From positions 1 through 41,815 of the forward strand of contig DATFMP010000014.1 in NCBI GenBank assembly GCA_035266845.1: a DNA stretch of 41,815 nt. The letters are read 5' to 3'. Position numbers and translations under genes: made by a program. Position 1 is the first letter of the stretch. The number at the start of each line of letters is the position of its first letter. Below the pieces are notes generated by a model, which saw nothing but the letters and a program-made list of their open reading frames with translations, did no database searches and had not been told where the DNA came from. Source of the stretch: DATFMP01 sp035266845 (lineage in GTDB: Bacteria; SAR324; JACQKK01). Of the stretch, positions 26,768-34,452 are shown piece after piece.

Positions 26768-28201
26768 TTATCCCGCCAGCTTGGACTTGAGCAGGTCGTT
26801 GACCACGCCGGGGTTGGCCTGGCCACGCGTCGCCTTCATTACCTGCCCCACGAAGAAGCCGAACACCTTGTCGCGCCCGGAGCGGTACTGCTCCACCTGG
26901 TCGGCGTTGTCCGCCAGCACCTTCTCCACGATGCGCTCCAGCTCGCCCGTATCGGAAACCTGGCGCAGACCCTTCTCCTCCACGATCTGCGCAGGGGCCT
27001 TGCCGGTCGCGTACATCTCCTCGAACACGGACTTGCCCATCTTGCTGGAAAGCTCGCCGCGCTCGACCATGCCAATCATTTCGGCCAGTGCATCGGGCCC
27101 GAACTTCAGCTCGGCCGGGCCGATCTTGTCCTCGTTGAAGCGCGCGGAGAGATCCCCCATGATCCAGTTGGCCGCCTTCTTGGGCGGCGCCCCGCCAGCC
27201 ACCACGGCCTCGAAGAACTCGGCGATGGCGCGGTCGCTCACCAGCACGGATGCATCGTAGGCCGACAGCTCGAACTCGCGCTCGTAGCGCGTGCGTTTCT
27301 CGTCCGGCAGTTCGGGCAGGGCGGCCCGCAAGGATTCCACCCAGGCCGCATCCAGCCGCACCACGGGCAGGTCCGGCTCCGGGAAGTAGCGGTAGTCGTG
27401 GGCCTCCTCCTTGGAGCGCATGGGATACGTCGTCTTGCTGAGCGAGTCATAGAGCCGCGTCTCCTGCACGATGCGGTGCCCGGCCAGCAGTTCCTCGGTC
27501 TGGCGCCCGATCTCGTAGGTGAGCGCGTCGCGCACGTAGCGGAACGAGTTGATGTTCTTCGTCTCCGTGCGCGTGCCCAGCTTCTCGGCGCCCCGCACAC
27601 GCAGGGAAACGTTGGCGTCCGCCCGCAGGTTGCCCTGCTCCATGTTGCCGTTGCTCACGCCCAGGTAGGTCACCAGGCTGTGGATGGTCTCCATGTACAG
27701 GCGCGCTTCCTCGGGGGAGCCCATATCCGGCTCGCTGACGATCTCCACCAGCGGCACGCCCGCGCGGTTAAGGTCCACGTAGGTGGCATTGGCGTCCGCC
27801 CCGTCGTGCACCAGCTTGCCGGCATCCTCCTCCACGTGGATGCGCGTGATGCCGATGCGCTTGGGCTTGCCGTCCACCACGATTTCCACCCATCCGTGCT
27901 CGCACAGGGGGCGGTCGTACTGGCTGATCTGATAGGCCTTGGGCAAATCGGGGTAGAAGTAGTTCTTGCGCGCAAACTGGCTATCCAGCCGCACCGTACA
28001 GTGCGTGGCCAAGCCCATCCGCACGGCCAGCTCGATGGCCCGGCGGTTCGTCACCGGCAGCACGCCCGGCAGCCCCAGGCACACCGGACACGTGTTGTCG
28101 TTCGGTGGCCGGCCGAACTCCGTGGAGCAGGAGCAGAACAGCTTGGACTGCGTGGCCAGCTGTGCGTGAATCTCCAGTCCGATGACAGTCTCGAATTCCA
28201 T
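26768..28201 (-). CDS. gatB: Aspartyl/glutamyl-tRNA(Asn/Gln) amidotransferase subunit B
   Basis: GatB is the kinase subunit that phosphorylates mischarged Glu-tRNA(Gln) or Asp-tRNA(Asn) before amide transfer. From ATG at 28201 the product is 477 residues, starting MEFETVIGLEIHAQLATQSK. It has the zinc-binding cysteines C23, C25, C38, C41 (CSCSTEFG ... CPVC) and the C-terminal tail domain (ATRGQANPGVVNDLLKSKL). gatA and gatC are not next to it. The ATG is only 7 nt from the left repeat of the GxxExxY element, and no clear Shine-Dalgarno remains upstream. An in-frame extension to 28261 runs through the repeat and was rejected. Confidence 0.95.
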   Translation of the reverse strand: MEFETVIGLEIHAQLATQSKLFCSCSTEFGRPPNDNTCPVCLGLPGVLPVTNRRAIELAVRMGLATHCTVRLDSQFARKNYFYPDLPKAYQISQYDRPLCEHGWVEIVVDGKPKRIGITRIHVEEDAGKLVHDGADANATYVDLNRAGVPLVEIVSEPDMGSPEEARLYMETIHSLVTYLGVSNGNMEQGNLRADANVSLRVRGAEKLGTRTETKNINSFRYVRDALTYEIGRQTEELLAGHRIVQETRLYDSLSKTTYPMRSKEEAHDYRYFPEPDLPVVRLDAAWVESLRAALPELPDEKRTRYEREFELSAYDASVLVSDRAIAEFFEAVVAGGAPPKKAANWIMGDLSARFNEDKIGPAELKFGPDALAEMIGMVERGELSSKMGKSVFEEMYATGKAPAQIVEEKGLRQVSDTGELERIVEKVLADNADQVEQYRSGRDKVFGFFVGQVMKATRGQANPGVVNDLLKSKLAG

Positions 28202-28207
28202 CGTTGT

Positions 28208-28233
28208 CTCGCGCAAAGCCGCAAAGGCGCCAA
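28208..28233 (+). repeat. Left arm of 26-bp imperfect inverted repeat around the GxxExxY gene
   Basis: Pairs with 28744-28769 in inverted orientation: 23 of 26 positions match, including the block CTCGCGCAAAG at the outer end. It lies 7 nt from the gatB start. Confidence 0.7.
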
Positions 28234-28270
28234 GAAGAACCGGCACCAACAAAGTGATCAAGATACCACA

Positions 28271-28666
28271 TCAGTTCACGGAGGGCTCCGGCAAGCGATG
28301 CACCAACCGCGTGATGCCGTCCTTGATGAGAGGGGCACCGAAGTTGATCAACAGGCCTAGGCGCTTATCCGCCAAGCGCAGGTAGGTCATGAGTTGCTTT
28401 TTGTGAACGGGTGCCACAGCTTCCACGGACTTGAGCTCGACGATGACGCGCCCCTCCACCAGTAGATCTGCTCGGAACCCCTCACTGAAGCGGAGCTCTC
28501 CATAGATCACCTGGATCGGCACCTGCCTTTCGACACGCATCCCTCGCTGCCCCAATTCGTAGGCAAGCACCTGCTCGTAGACCGATTCCAGCAACCCAGG
28601 CCCTAAGGTCGTGTGCACTTTGTAGGCAGCATCGACAACCTGCCGCGCAATTTCATTCTCGTCCAT
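28271..28666 (-). CDS. GxxExxY-domain protein (nuclease-fold-like)
   Basis: From ATG at 28666 the product is 131 residues and has the family signature GPGLLESVYE (the GxxExxY motif), then LAYELGQRGMRVERQVPIQV, FRADLLVEGRVIVELKS and LGLLINFGAPLIKDGI. The E-x-K spacing after a beta strand (VIVELKS) resembles the PD-(D/E)xK nuclease core, which is why the family is thought nuclease-like; its real function is unknown. Starts further upstream (28705, 28723) are possible. The gene sits between gatB and proS inside a 26-bp inverted repeat, as if inserted there as a small cassette. Confidence 0.8.
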   Translation of the reverse strand: MDENEIARQVVDAAYKVHTTLGPGLLESVYEQVLAYELGQRGMRVERQVPIQVIYGELRFSEGFRADLLVEGRVIVELKSVEAVAPVHKKQLMTYLRLADKRLGLLINFGAPLIKDGITRLVHRLPEPSVN

Positions 28667-28743
28667 GTGGGGCTGCTGGATCCGTGACCGAGGCACGCCC
28701 GCCATCGTTCCTTTACTGCTCATTTGGATACGCTTGGCCGTCC

Positions 28744-28769
28744 TTTGCGCCTTCGCGTCTTTGCGCGAG
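28744..28769 (-). repeat. Right arm of 26-bp imperfect inverted repeat around the GxxExxY gene
   Basis: Reverse-complement partner of 28208-28233 (23/26 identical). It lies 22 nt past the proS stop. The core CGCAAAGACGCGAAGG resembles the CGCAAAGACGCAAAGG-type motif that I recall near GxxExxY genes elsewhere. Confidence 0.7.
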
Positions 28770-28791
28770 GTGCGCCTTTCCAAGCCTGCGG

Positions 28792-30231
28792 TCAATACGC
28801 CTGGGCGAAGATGACGCGCCGGGTGGAAGGCTCGCCGGTGACGATGCACTTGCCCTGCTCCTGCACCCCATCGAGCGGAATGCAGCGGATGGTGGCCTTG
28901 GTCTCCTCCTTGATCTTCGCTTCCGTCTCGGCCTTGCCGTTCCAGTGGGCATAGACGAAGCCGCCCTCGCCTTCGATGATGCGCTTGAACTCCGCGTAGT
29001 CGTCCACCGTGTGGCTGTGGGCGGTGCGGAAGTCTACCGCGCGCTGGTACAGGTCGGCCTGCATCGTGTCCAGCACCTCCGCGGCCAGTTCGCCCACGCG
29101 CTCGATGGGCACCGGGGTCTTGGCCCGATTGTCGCGCCGCACCAGCATCACCTGGCCCTGCTTCACGTCACGCGGCCCCACCTCGATGCGCAGCGGCACG
29201 CCCTGCTGCACCCAGTAGAAGAAGCGCTCCGCCGGTCGCAGATCCGTCCGCGTGTCCAGCTTGATGCGCAGCGGGTCGAAGCGCTCGGCCAGCGCCGCCT
29301 GCACGCGCTCGGCGAAGGGTGCCACCTCGGACTGCTCCGCATCGCTCTGCCACAGCGGCACGATGGCCACCTGCACGGGCGCGATGCGCGGCGGCAGCAC
29401 GAGGCCGTCGTCGTCGCTGTGGGTCATCAGCAGCCCGCCGATCATGCGGGTGGAGACGCCCCAGGAGGTCGTGTGCACGAACTGGCGGCTGTTGTCGCGG
29501 CCCAGAAACTGGATGTCGAAGGCCTTGGCGAAGTTCTGTCCCAGGTTGTGCGAGGTGCCGGCCTGCAGCGCCTTGCAGTCCTGCATCATGGCCTCGATGG
29601 AGTACGTGCGCACGGCCCCGGGGAACTTCTCCGTTTCGCTCTTGCGCCCGGGAATGACGGGCATGGCCAGGTAGTCCTCGTGGAAGCGCCGGTAAATCTC
29701 CAGCATGCGGCGCGTCTCCTCCTCGGCCTCCTCGGGCGTCTCGTGGGCCGTGTGCCCCTCCTGCCACAAGAACTCCGAGGTGCGCAGGAACAGGCGCGTG
29801 CGCATCTCCCAGCGCATGATGTTGCACCACTGGTTGATGAGCACCGGCAGGTCCCGGTAGCTCTGAATCCACTGGGCGTACATGTGCCCGATCACCGTCT
29901 CGGAGGTGGGCCGCACCACAAGCGGCTCCTCCAGCTCCTTGCCGCCCGCGTGCGTCACCACGGCCAATTCGGGTGAGAAACCCTCGATGTGCTCCGCCTC
30001 GCGCTTGATGAAGCTCTCGGGGATGAGCACGGGGAAGTAGGCGTTGACGTGCCCCGTTTCCTTGAACATGCGGTCCAGCACGGCCTGCATGCGCTCCCAG
30101 ATGGCGTAGCCCGTGGGACGGATCACCATGCAGCCCTTCACGGGCGCGTAGTCGGCCAGTTGCCCGGCCTGGATCACGTCCAGGTACCACTTCGAGTAGT
30201 CTTCCTTGCGGGGGGTGATGTTCTTGGCCAT
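28792..30231 (-). CDS. proS: Prolyl-tRNA synthetase, archaeal/eukaryotic (type 3) class
   Basis: ProRS attaches proline to tRNA(Pro). The 479-residue product starts MAKNITPRKEDYSKWYLDVI and lacks the roughly 180-residue editing insertion of typical bacterial ProRS. Class II motif 2 is LVVRPTSETVIGHMYAQW, with RLFLRTSEFLWQEGHTAH and HTTSWGVSTRMIGGLLMTHS. It ends in Tyr (RRVIFAQAY), a hallmark of the archaeal-like class. The C-terminal zinc-type domain retains only two cysteines (IRCIPLDG, GKCIVTGEP). This class occurs in scattered bacterial phyla. 42 nt downstream of the methyltransferase gene. Confidence 0.95.
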   Translation of the reverse strand: MAKNITPRKEDYSKWYLDVIQAGQLADYAPVKGCMVIRPTGYAIWERMQAVLDRMFKETGHVNAYFPVLIPESFIKREAEHIEGFSPELAVVTHAGGKELEEPLVVRPTSETVIGHMYAQWIQSYRDLPVLINQWCNIMRWEMRTRLFLRTSEFLWQEGHTAHETPEEAEEETRRMLEIYRRFHEDYLAMPVIPGRKSETEKFPGAVRTYSIEAMMQDCKALQAGTSHNLGQNFAKAFDIQFLGRDNSRQFVHTTSWGVSTRMIGGLLMTHSDDDGLVLPPRIAPVQVAIVPLWQSDAEQSEVAPFAERVQAALAERFDPLRIKLDTRTDLRPAERFFYWVQQGVPLRIEVGPRDVKQGQVMLVRRDNRAKTPVPIERVGELAAEVLDTMQADLYQRAVDFRTAHSHTVDDYAEFKRIIEGEGGFVYAHWNGKAETEAKIKEETKATIRCIPLDGVQEQGKCIVTGEPSTRRVIFAQAY

Positions 30232-30273
30232 GCGTCGTCGTGCCGGGCGTTGAAGGGTTGGCGGGCGGGCGGG

Positions 30274-31101
30274 TCACTTGGTCGCGACGAAGCGGGCGCC
30301 GCCCAGCCGCCCGCTCTCGATGATCTCCACAAAGTCCGTGTAGCCGGCCACGTAGCGCTCGTGACGCTCGCGGCCGTAGCGCCGCACAGTCTCGTCCTCC
30401 AGGGAGCGGTACATTTCCAGCCGCCCCCGCAGGATGCGGCTCCACCAGGGCGACAGGTCCTCGTGGCTCACCTCGCGGAAGCCCGCGCGCTCCAGGTGCG
30501 CCGTGTATTCCTCCACCGCGATCAGGCTCACCGCCGCAATCGCCTCGCGCAGGCGCTCGCGGTCCCGTGCCGTCAGCCGCGGCGTGGCCACCAGGTCCGT
30601 GAAGCCCAGCCGGCCACCGGCGCGCAAGGCCCGGCAACAGCCGCCCAGCAGCGCGGCTTTGTCTGGGATGTGCAGAAACGCCTCCTGGCTGATGGCCGCG
30701 TCGAAGTCCCGCTCGGCCAGCGCCTGCTCCAGTGCCGTAGCATCCCCGGACACGATGCGCACGCGGTCAGCCAGGCCCACGCGAACTGTCAGCGCAGCCG
30801 CTCCGGCACAGCGGCCCGCGTTTACCTCCACACCGACTAGGGTGCAGCCATACCGCCAAGCCAGGTAGCGGCTCGTACCGCCCAGCCCGGCGCAAACGTC
30901 CAACACGCGCATGCCCGGGGTCAATCCCAGGCGCTGTGCCAGGACGTCCGTGGCCTCCAGCCCGCCGTAGTGGTCCTGATCGTAAGCCGCCAGATCGCTC
31001 GGCTGCAGCGCGTCCAACGCCTTGCCGTCCGCCTGCAGCTTGCTGAGTACCTCCGCTTCGTTGATGGGGTGCTCGTCGTAGAGCGCGCGCACCTCATCCA
31101 T
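30274..31101 (-). CDS. Class I SAM-dependent methyltransferase
   Basis: The 275-residue product has the SAM-binding motif I VLDVCAGLGGTSRYLAW (about 66-82), motif II acidic end VGVEVNAGR, and the post-motif DFDAAISQEAFLHI followed by CCRALRAGGRLGFTDLV, an arrangement like UbiE or sarcosine/dimethylglycine N-methyltransferases. The N-terminal 50 residues and the C-terminal helical half (residues about 190-275) are not of a type I recognise. The substrate is unknown. It starts 36 nt after the His-rich methyltransferase and precedes proS. Confidence 0.8.
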   Translation of the reverse strand: MDEVRALYDEHPINEAEVLSKLQADGKALDALQPSDLAAYDQDHYGGLEATDVLAQRLGLTPGMRVLDVCAGLGGTSRYLAWRYGCTLVGVEVNAGRCAGAAALTVRVGLADRVRIVSGDATALEQALAERDFDAAISQEAFLHIPDKAALLGGCCRALRAGGRLGFTDLVATPRLTARDRERLREAIAAVSLIAVEEYTAHLERAGFREVSHEDLSPWWSRILRGRLEMYRSLEDETVRRYGRERHERYVAGYTDFVEIIESGRLGGARFVATK

Positions 31102-31137
31102 GGCCCATTGCCCCCTGTGGGCCGCGCACGCGGCCGT

Positions 31138-31782
31138 CTACTTCAGCGCCGTCAGACACCAGTGGTTCGGCATGATGGCATGCTCGGCGATGTCATGGAA
31201 GCCCGCGGCCTCCAGTTCCGCCTCCACCTGCTCCGTGGTGAAGCGCACTTCCAGCGGCGGCCCGTGCTCGGTCTCGACGGCCTTCCAATCCACCAGGGCC
31301 AGCCGCCCGCCGGGCCGCAACAGCCGTTTGCACTCCGCCAGCGTGCGGTCGCGAAAGTCCAACTCGTGGTGCAGGTTGACCATCAGCACCACGTCCGCGA
31401 TGCCGTCCGCCAGCGGGACGTGCACCTCCTCCGTCTTCACGGGCTTCACGTTGGTCGCCCCGGCCTGCCGGATGGCTTCCTCCAGGTAGCGCAGCATGTC
31501 CGCGTTCACGTCGCAGGCATAGACCGTGCCCTGGGGCAGGTGCCGGGCAATGGGCAACGCGAAGAAGCCGATACCCGCCCCCAGGTCGACCACGGTCTGC
31601 ACCTTCAGGCCGGCGCTGACCACGCCCCACAGCACGTCCGGATTCTGCACCTCCAGCCGGGCGGGGTCGCGCAGGCGCTCCAGCCGCGAGGGGTCGAACT
31701 TGAGCCCCGTGCCGTGCCCGTGTCCGTGGTGATGACCGTGCTTGTGGCTGTGGGAATGGGCCTGTTTCGCATCGTCTGCCAT
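31138..31782 (-). CDS. Class I SAM-dependent methyltransferase with histidine-rich N-terminus
   Basis: From ATG at 31782 the product is 214 residues. Residues 8-24 hold a His-rich stretch (HSHSHKHGHHHGHGHG), which suggests metal binding (Ni, Zn, Cu or Co). The rest is a small Rossmann methyltransferase: VVDLGAGIGFFALPIAR (motif I), VYACDVNADML and VVLMVNLHHELDFRD, then LLRPGGRLALVDWKAVE. The VDWK motif also occurs in uncharacterised arsenite- or ubiquinone-methyltransferase-like proteins. It is followed by a second methyltransferase. Whether the tail stores a metal, assists folding or regulates cannot be told; a longer in-frame start (31980) overlaps xseA and was rejected. Confidence 0.75.
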   Translation of the reverse strand: MADDAKQAHSHSHKHGHHHGHGHGTGLKFDPSRLERLRDPARLEVQNPDVLWGVVSAGLKVQTVVDLGAGIGFFALPIARHLPQGTVYACDVNADMLRYLEEAIRQAGATNVKPVKTEEVHVPLADGIADVVLMVNLHHELDFRDRTLAECKRLLRPGGRLALVDWKAVETEHGPPLEVRFTTEQVEAELEAAGFHDIAEHAIMPNHWCLTALK

Positions 31783-31840
31783 AGCGGTGTGCCTGTTGGT
31801 TGGGAGTGGGTAAATATGGGTGGGTGCCGCCACCGTGCGC

Positions 31841-33298
31841 TCAATCGGTGGGGAGGGGCCGCACATCGCGCACCTCGGCGTCCAGGGAGCCGTCGGCCAA
31901 CCGCACGCTGAGCGCATCGCCGCGTTGCACGTCCCCCGTGCCTCGCACGGGCCGCCCGTCTGCGTGTCGCACGGCGCCATAGCCGCGGTGCATCACGGCG
32001 AGTGGGCTGAGCGAATCGAGCAGCCCGGCGTGCGTCGCCAGACGCTGGCGCAGGGTGGCCAGATGCCGTTGCAGCGCGGAGGGCAGCCGGCCCTGGTGCT
32101 CCGCCACCATGCGGCGGTGCAGGGCGTGGAAGCGATCCGGGCGCAGCATGAGCAGCTTCTCGTGTTCCGTCAGCCAGCGCTCACGAGAACGCTCCACGCG
32201 AGCCGCCCCACCCGAGCGCGCACGCTCCCACAGGTCATCCAGCCGCTGCGCGTGCTGGCGGATCAGCGCATCGGGGCTGGTCAGGCGGGCGCGCAGGGCC
32301 TGCCAGCGCTCGGCGTAGCGCTCCAGCGCGCGGCGCAAATCGCCGAAGAGCGAGCTGCGCCGGCCGTCCACGGCAGCCAGCAGGTCCGGCTTGTTGGGCG
32401 CCACGATTTCCGCGGCGGCCGAGGGCGTCGGCGCCCGCACGTCCGCCACGAAGTCCGCGATGGTGAAGTCCGTCTCGTGCCCCACGGCGGAAATCACCGG
32501 CACGGACGAGGCGGCGATGGCCCGCGCCACCGGCTCCTCGTTGAAGGCCCATAGGTCTTCCACCGAGCCGCCGCCGCGGCCCACGATGATCACGTCGATC
32601 TTTTGCGCGGTCGCCAGGCGGTTCAGCGTGGCAATGCCTTCGGCGATCTCCGCCGCGGCCTGGGCGCCCTGCACCACTGCCGGATAAAGCAGTACCGGCA
32701 GCCCCGGGAAGCGCCGCTCCAGCACGTGCAGCATGTCGCGGATGGCCGCCCCGCGGGGGGAGGTGACAATGCCGATGCGGCGGGGCAGGTAGGGCAGCGG
32801 CCGCTTGCGCGCCGGGTCGAACAGCCCCTCGGCCTCCAACTTGCGCTTGAGCTGCTCGAAGGCGAGTTGCAGGGCCCCGGTGCCCTGGGGCTCCACCAGC
32901 AGTACCTGGATCTGGTACTCGCCGCGCTGCTCGTACACCGAGATCCGACCGCGCACCACTACGGCCAGCCCATCCTCCAGCGTGAAGCGCAGGGACGACG
33001 CCGCGGAGCGGAACATCACGCAGCGCACCTGCGCGCCGGCGTCCTTCAGGTTGAAGTACCAGTGGCCGGAAGCAGCACCCTTCACGTTGGAAAGCTCCCC
33101 CTCCACCAGCACGATGGGGAACTCCTCCTCCAGCAGCCCCTTGATGCGCCGGGTGAGCTGCGTGACGGAGAGCACCGGCGGCTCGCCCGCATCGCCGGTG
33201 TGCGAGCTGAAATCGCGCGAGCCGGGCGCTTCCTCGCCGCGTTCCTGCGGCGTGTCCGCGCTCTCGTCCAGCTCCACTTCAAAGGGAACTTGCTTCAT
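31841..33298 (-). CDS. xseA: Exodeoxyribonuclease VII large subunit
   Basis: XseA with XseB degrades single-stranded DNA. From ATG at 33298 the product is 485 residues. An N-terminal variable part is followed by the OB-fold region (VLSVTQLTRRIKGLLEEEF, GELSNVKGAASGHWYFNLKD) and the catalytic domain (RIGIVTSPRGAAIRDML, IIVGRGGGSVEDLWAFNEE, SAVGHETDFTIADFVAD, RAPTPSAAAEIVAP). The remaining helical region and the C-terminal beta segment (MHRGYGAVRHADG) complete it. The N-terminus is longer than in E. coli by about 40 polar residues. xseB is not adjacent. Confidence 0.95.
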   Translation of the reverse strand: MKQVPFEVELDESADTPQERGEEAPGSRDFSSHTGDAGEPPVLSVTQLTRRIKGLLEEEFPIVLVEGELSNVKGAASGHWYFNLKDAGAQVRCVMFRSAASSLRFTLEDGLAVVVRGRISVYEQRGEYQIQVLLVEPQGTGALQLAFEQLKRKLEAEGLFDPARKRPLPYLPRRIGIVTSPRGAAIRDMLHVLERRFPGLPVLLYPAVVQGAQAAAEIAEGIATLNRLATAQKIDVIIVGRGGGSVEDLWAFNEEPVARAIAASSVPVISAVGHETDFTIADFVADVRAPTPSAAAEIVAPNKPDLLAAVDGRRSSLFGDLRRALERYAERWQALRARLTSPDALIRQHAQRLDDLWERARSGGAARVERSRERWLTEHEKLLMLRPDRFHALHRRMVAEHQGRLPSALQRHLATLRQRLATHAGLLDSLSPLAVMHRGYGAVRHADGRPVRGTGDVQRGDALSVRLADGSLDAEVRDVRPLPTD

Positions 33299-33420
33299 GC
33301 CGCTCTGGGAATGGGGCGCCCTACGGCCTCGCAACCGGGGGACGCGCAATCTGTTCCAGCATCGCACACGGGGGAACCGCGTGTCATGTGCGCGGGGCAG
33401 GCGCGAGGCCGGGTGACGCC

Positions 33421-33449
33421 CTGTCCAAGCCCCGCAGCCGTGCTATACT
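33421..33449 (+). promoter_or_regulatory. Extended -10 promoter for msrA
   Basis: TGC-TATACT (33441-33449) is an extended -10 element: TGn directly before a 5/6 TATAAT match. A weak -35 (CTGTCC, 33421-33426) sits 17 nt upstream. The msrA ATG follows about 70 nt later. Confidence 0.55.
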
Positions 33450-33518
33450 TGCCGGCATCCGACGCATTTCGAGGCCCCATCGGCGGGCCGCCACATCGCA
33501 TCGTGGGGAGATTCGCAC

Positions 33519-33989
33519 ATGGAAAAAGCATACTTCGCGGCCGGCTGCTTCTGGGGCGTGGAGGGCGCGTTCCAGCGCGTTCAGGGTGTCAAAGAGACGG
33601 CGGTGGGCTACATGGGCGGCCGCGGCGAGCATCCGACCTATGAGGAGGTCTGCTCGGACCGCACCGGCCATGCGGAGGCCGTGGAGGTGGTCTACGATCC
33701 GGCGCAGGTGTCCTACGATGCGCTGCTGGAGGTATTCTGGGACAGCCACGACCCCACCCAGGTGAACCGCCAGGGGCCGGACGTGGGCACGCAATACCGC
33801 AGCGTTATCTTCACCACCAGCGAGAATCAGACGCAGGCGGCCGAGGCGGACAAGGACAAGCTGGAGCACGAGGGCCGCTTCCAGCGGCCGATCGCCACGC
33901 AGATCCAGCCCGCCCCCACGTTCTGGAAGGCGGAAGACTATCACCAGCAGTACTTCGAGAAGCGCGGACTGCGTGCCTTCGGACACTAG
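33519..33989 (+). CDS. msrA: Peptide methionine sulfoxide reductase A
   Basis: MsrA reduces the S-epimer of methionine sulfoxide in proteins. The 156-residue product has the catalytic motif AAGCFWGVEGAF (nucleophile Cys10), then GYMGGRGEHPTYEEVCSDRTG, the substrate-binding YRSVIFTTSE and the C-terminal AEDYHQQYFEKRG. No C-terminal resolving Cys is present; Cys45 is the only other cysteine, so the regeneration partner may differ from the usual CxxC tail. GGGGAG precedes the ATG, and an extended -10 promoter lies upstream. The last base of the stop is the first base of an inverted repeat. Confidence 0.95.
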   Translation: MEKAYFAAGCFWGVEGAFQRVQGVKETAVGYMGGRGEHPTYEEVCSDRTGHAEAVEVVYDPAQVSYDALLEVFWDSHDPTQVNRQGPDVGTQYRSVIFTTSENQTQAAEADKDKLEHEGRFQRPIATQIQPAPTFWKAEDYHQQYFEKRGLRAFGH

Positions 33990-34180
33990 GCTGTGTCTGA
34001 AAAGGCATCGCCGCAGGCTTCCGCGCGCTTCGAGACGCGGCTTTTGGCCGCTCCTCAGCAACGCGGGAATGTGCGGTGAGCCGTAGACCGGAGCCGTGTT
34101 CCTGAGGAAGGCTCCATTGGAGCCTGTCTCGAAGGACACGGCGGTGTATCTGCGTTTCTGCAAGGTTTTCAGACACAGCC
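33989..34180. mobile_element. MITE-like inverted-repeat element (about 192 bp)
   Basis: The ends are perfect 15-bp inverted repeats, GGCTGTGTCTGAAAA (33989-34003) and TTTTCAGACACAGCC (34166-34180). Inside lie further matched pairs: CTTCGAGAC (34028-34036) with GTCTCGAAG (34126-34134), and CCTCAG (34053-34058) with CTGAGG (34102-34107), plus a local hairpin at 34110-34124. It encodes no transposase. Terminal repeats of this length and sequence type (GTCTGAAAA) are common on IS5-like elements, so it may be a non-autonomous derivative. No target-site duplication was seen. It separates the convergent msrA and zinc-ribbon genes and could act as a terminator. Confidence 0.65.
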
Positions 34181-34215
34181 CGGGCGCGGGAACTCCCGGA
34201 CTTCGGACGCAGGGC

Positions 34216-34452
34216 TCAGCCCACGATGTGCAAGGGCACCGCGAGCACCTCATCGTCACTGGGCAGGTAGCCGCAGCTCGCCAGCGAGGCAGGGTCAACG
34301 CCCTTGCGACGGAGGTTGACGATCAGGGCGCGCTCACGCCCCAGGCAGTCAGGGCAGATTGTCTCCTCGGTGAAGTAAGAGACGGTGCGTACGGTCATCA
34401 GCCGGGAGCACCGCTCGCAGCGGTCGTCCCTGAGAATTCCATCGTAACGCAT
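34216..34452 (-). CDS. Small zinc-ribbon protein
   Basis: From ATG at 34452, with GGGAGGT just upstream, the product is 78 residues. Two CxxC pairs, CERC (about residues 11-14) and CPDC (about 33-36) after SYFTEETI, form a likely zinc ribbon. A basic helix follows (RERALIVNLRRKGVDPASL) and the end is hydrophobic (VLAVPLHIVG). It is divergent from the CRP/FNR regulator gene 412 nt away. No family name recognised; a DNA- or RNA-binding accessory is plausible. A longer open frame up to 34734 (Cys-rich, no SD) was judged less likely. Confidence 0.6.
   Translation of the reverse strand: MRYDGILRDDRCERCSRLMTVRTVSYFTEETICPDCLGRERALIVNLRRKGVDPASLASCGYLPSDDEVLAVPLHIVG

Noticed and set aside
33811..34176. 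A minus-strand reading frame spanning the msrA end and the inverted-repeat element
   Set aside because: It overlaps msrA antisense and the palindromic element; such frames in repeats are a typical false gene call.
33989..34180. A clean insertion of an IS with target duplication
   Set aside because: Flanking bases on the two sides do not match, so no duplication could be confirmed; only the inverted-repeat ends support mobility.
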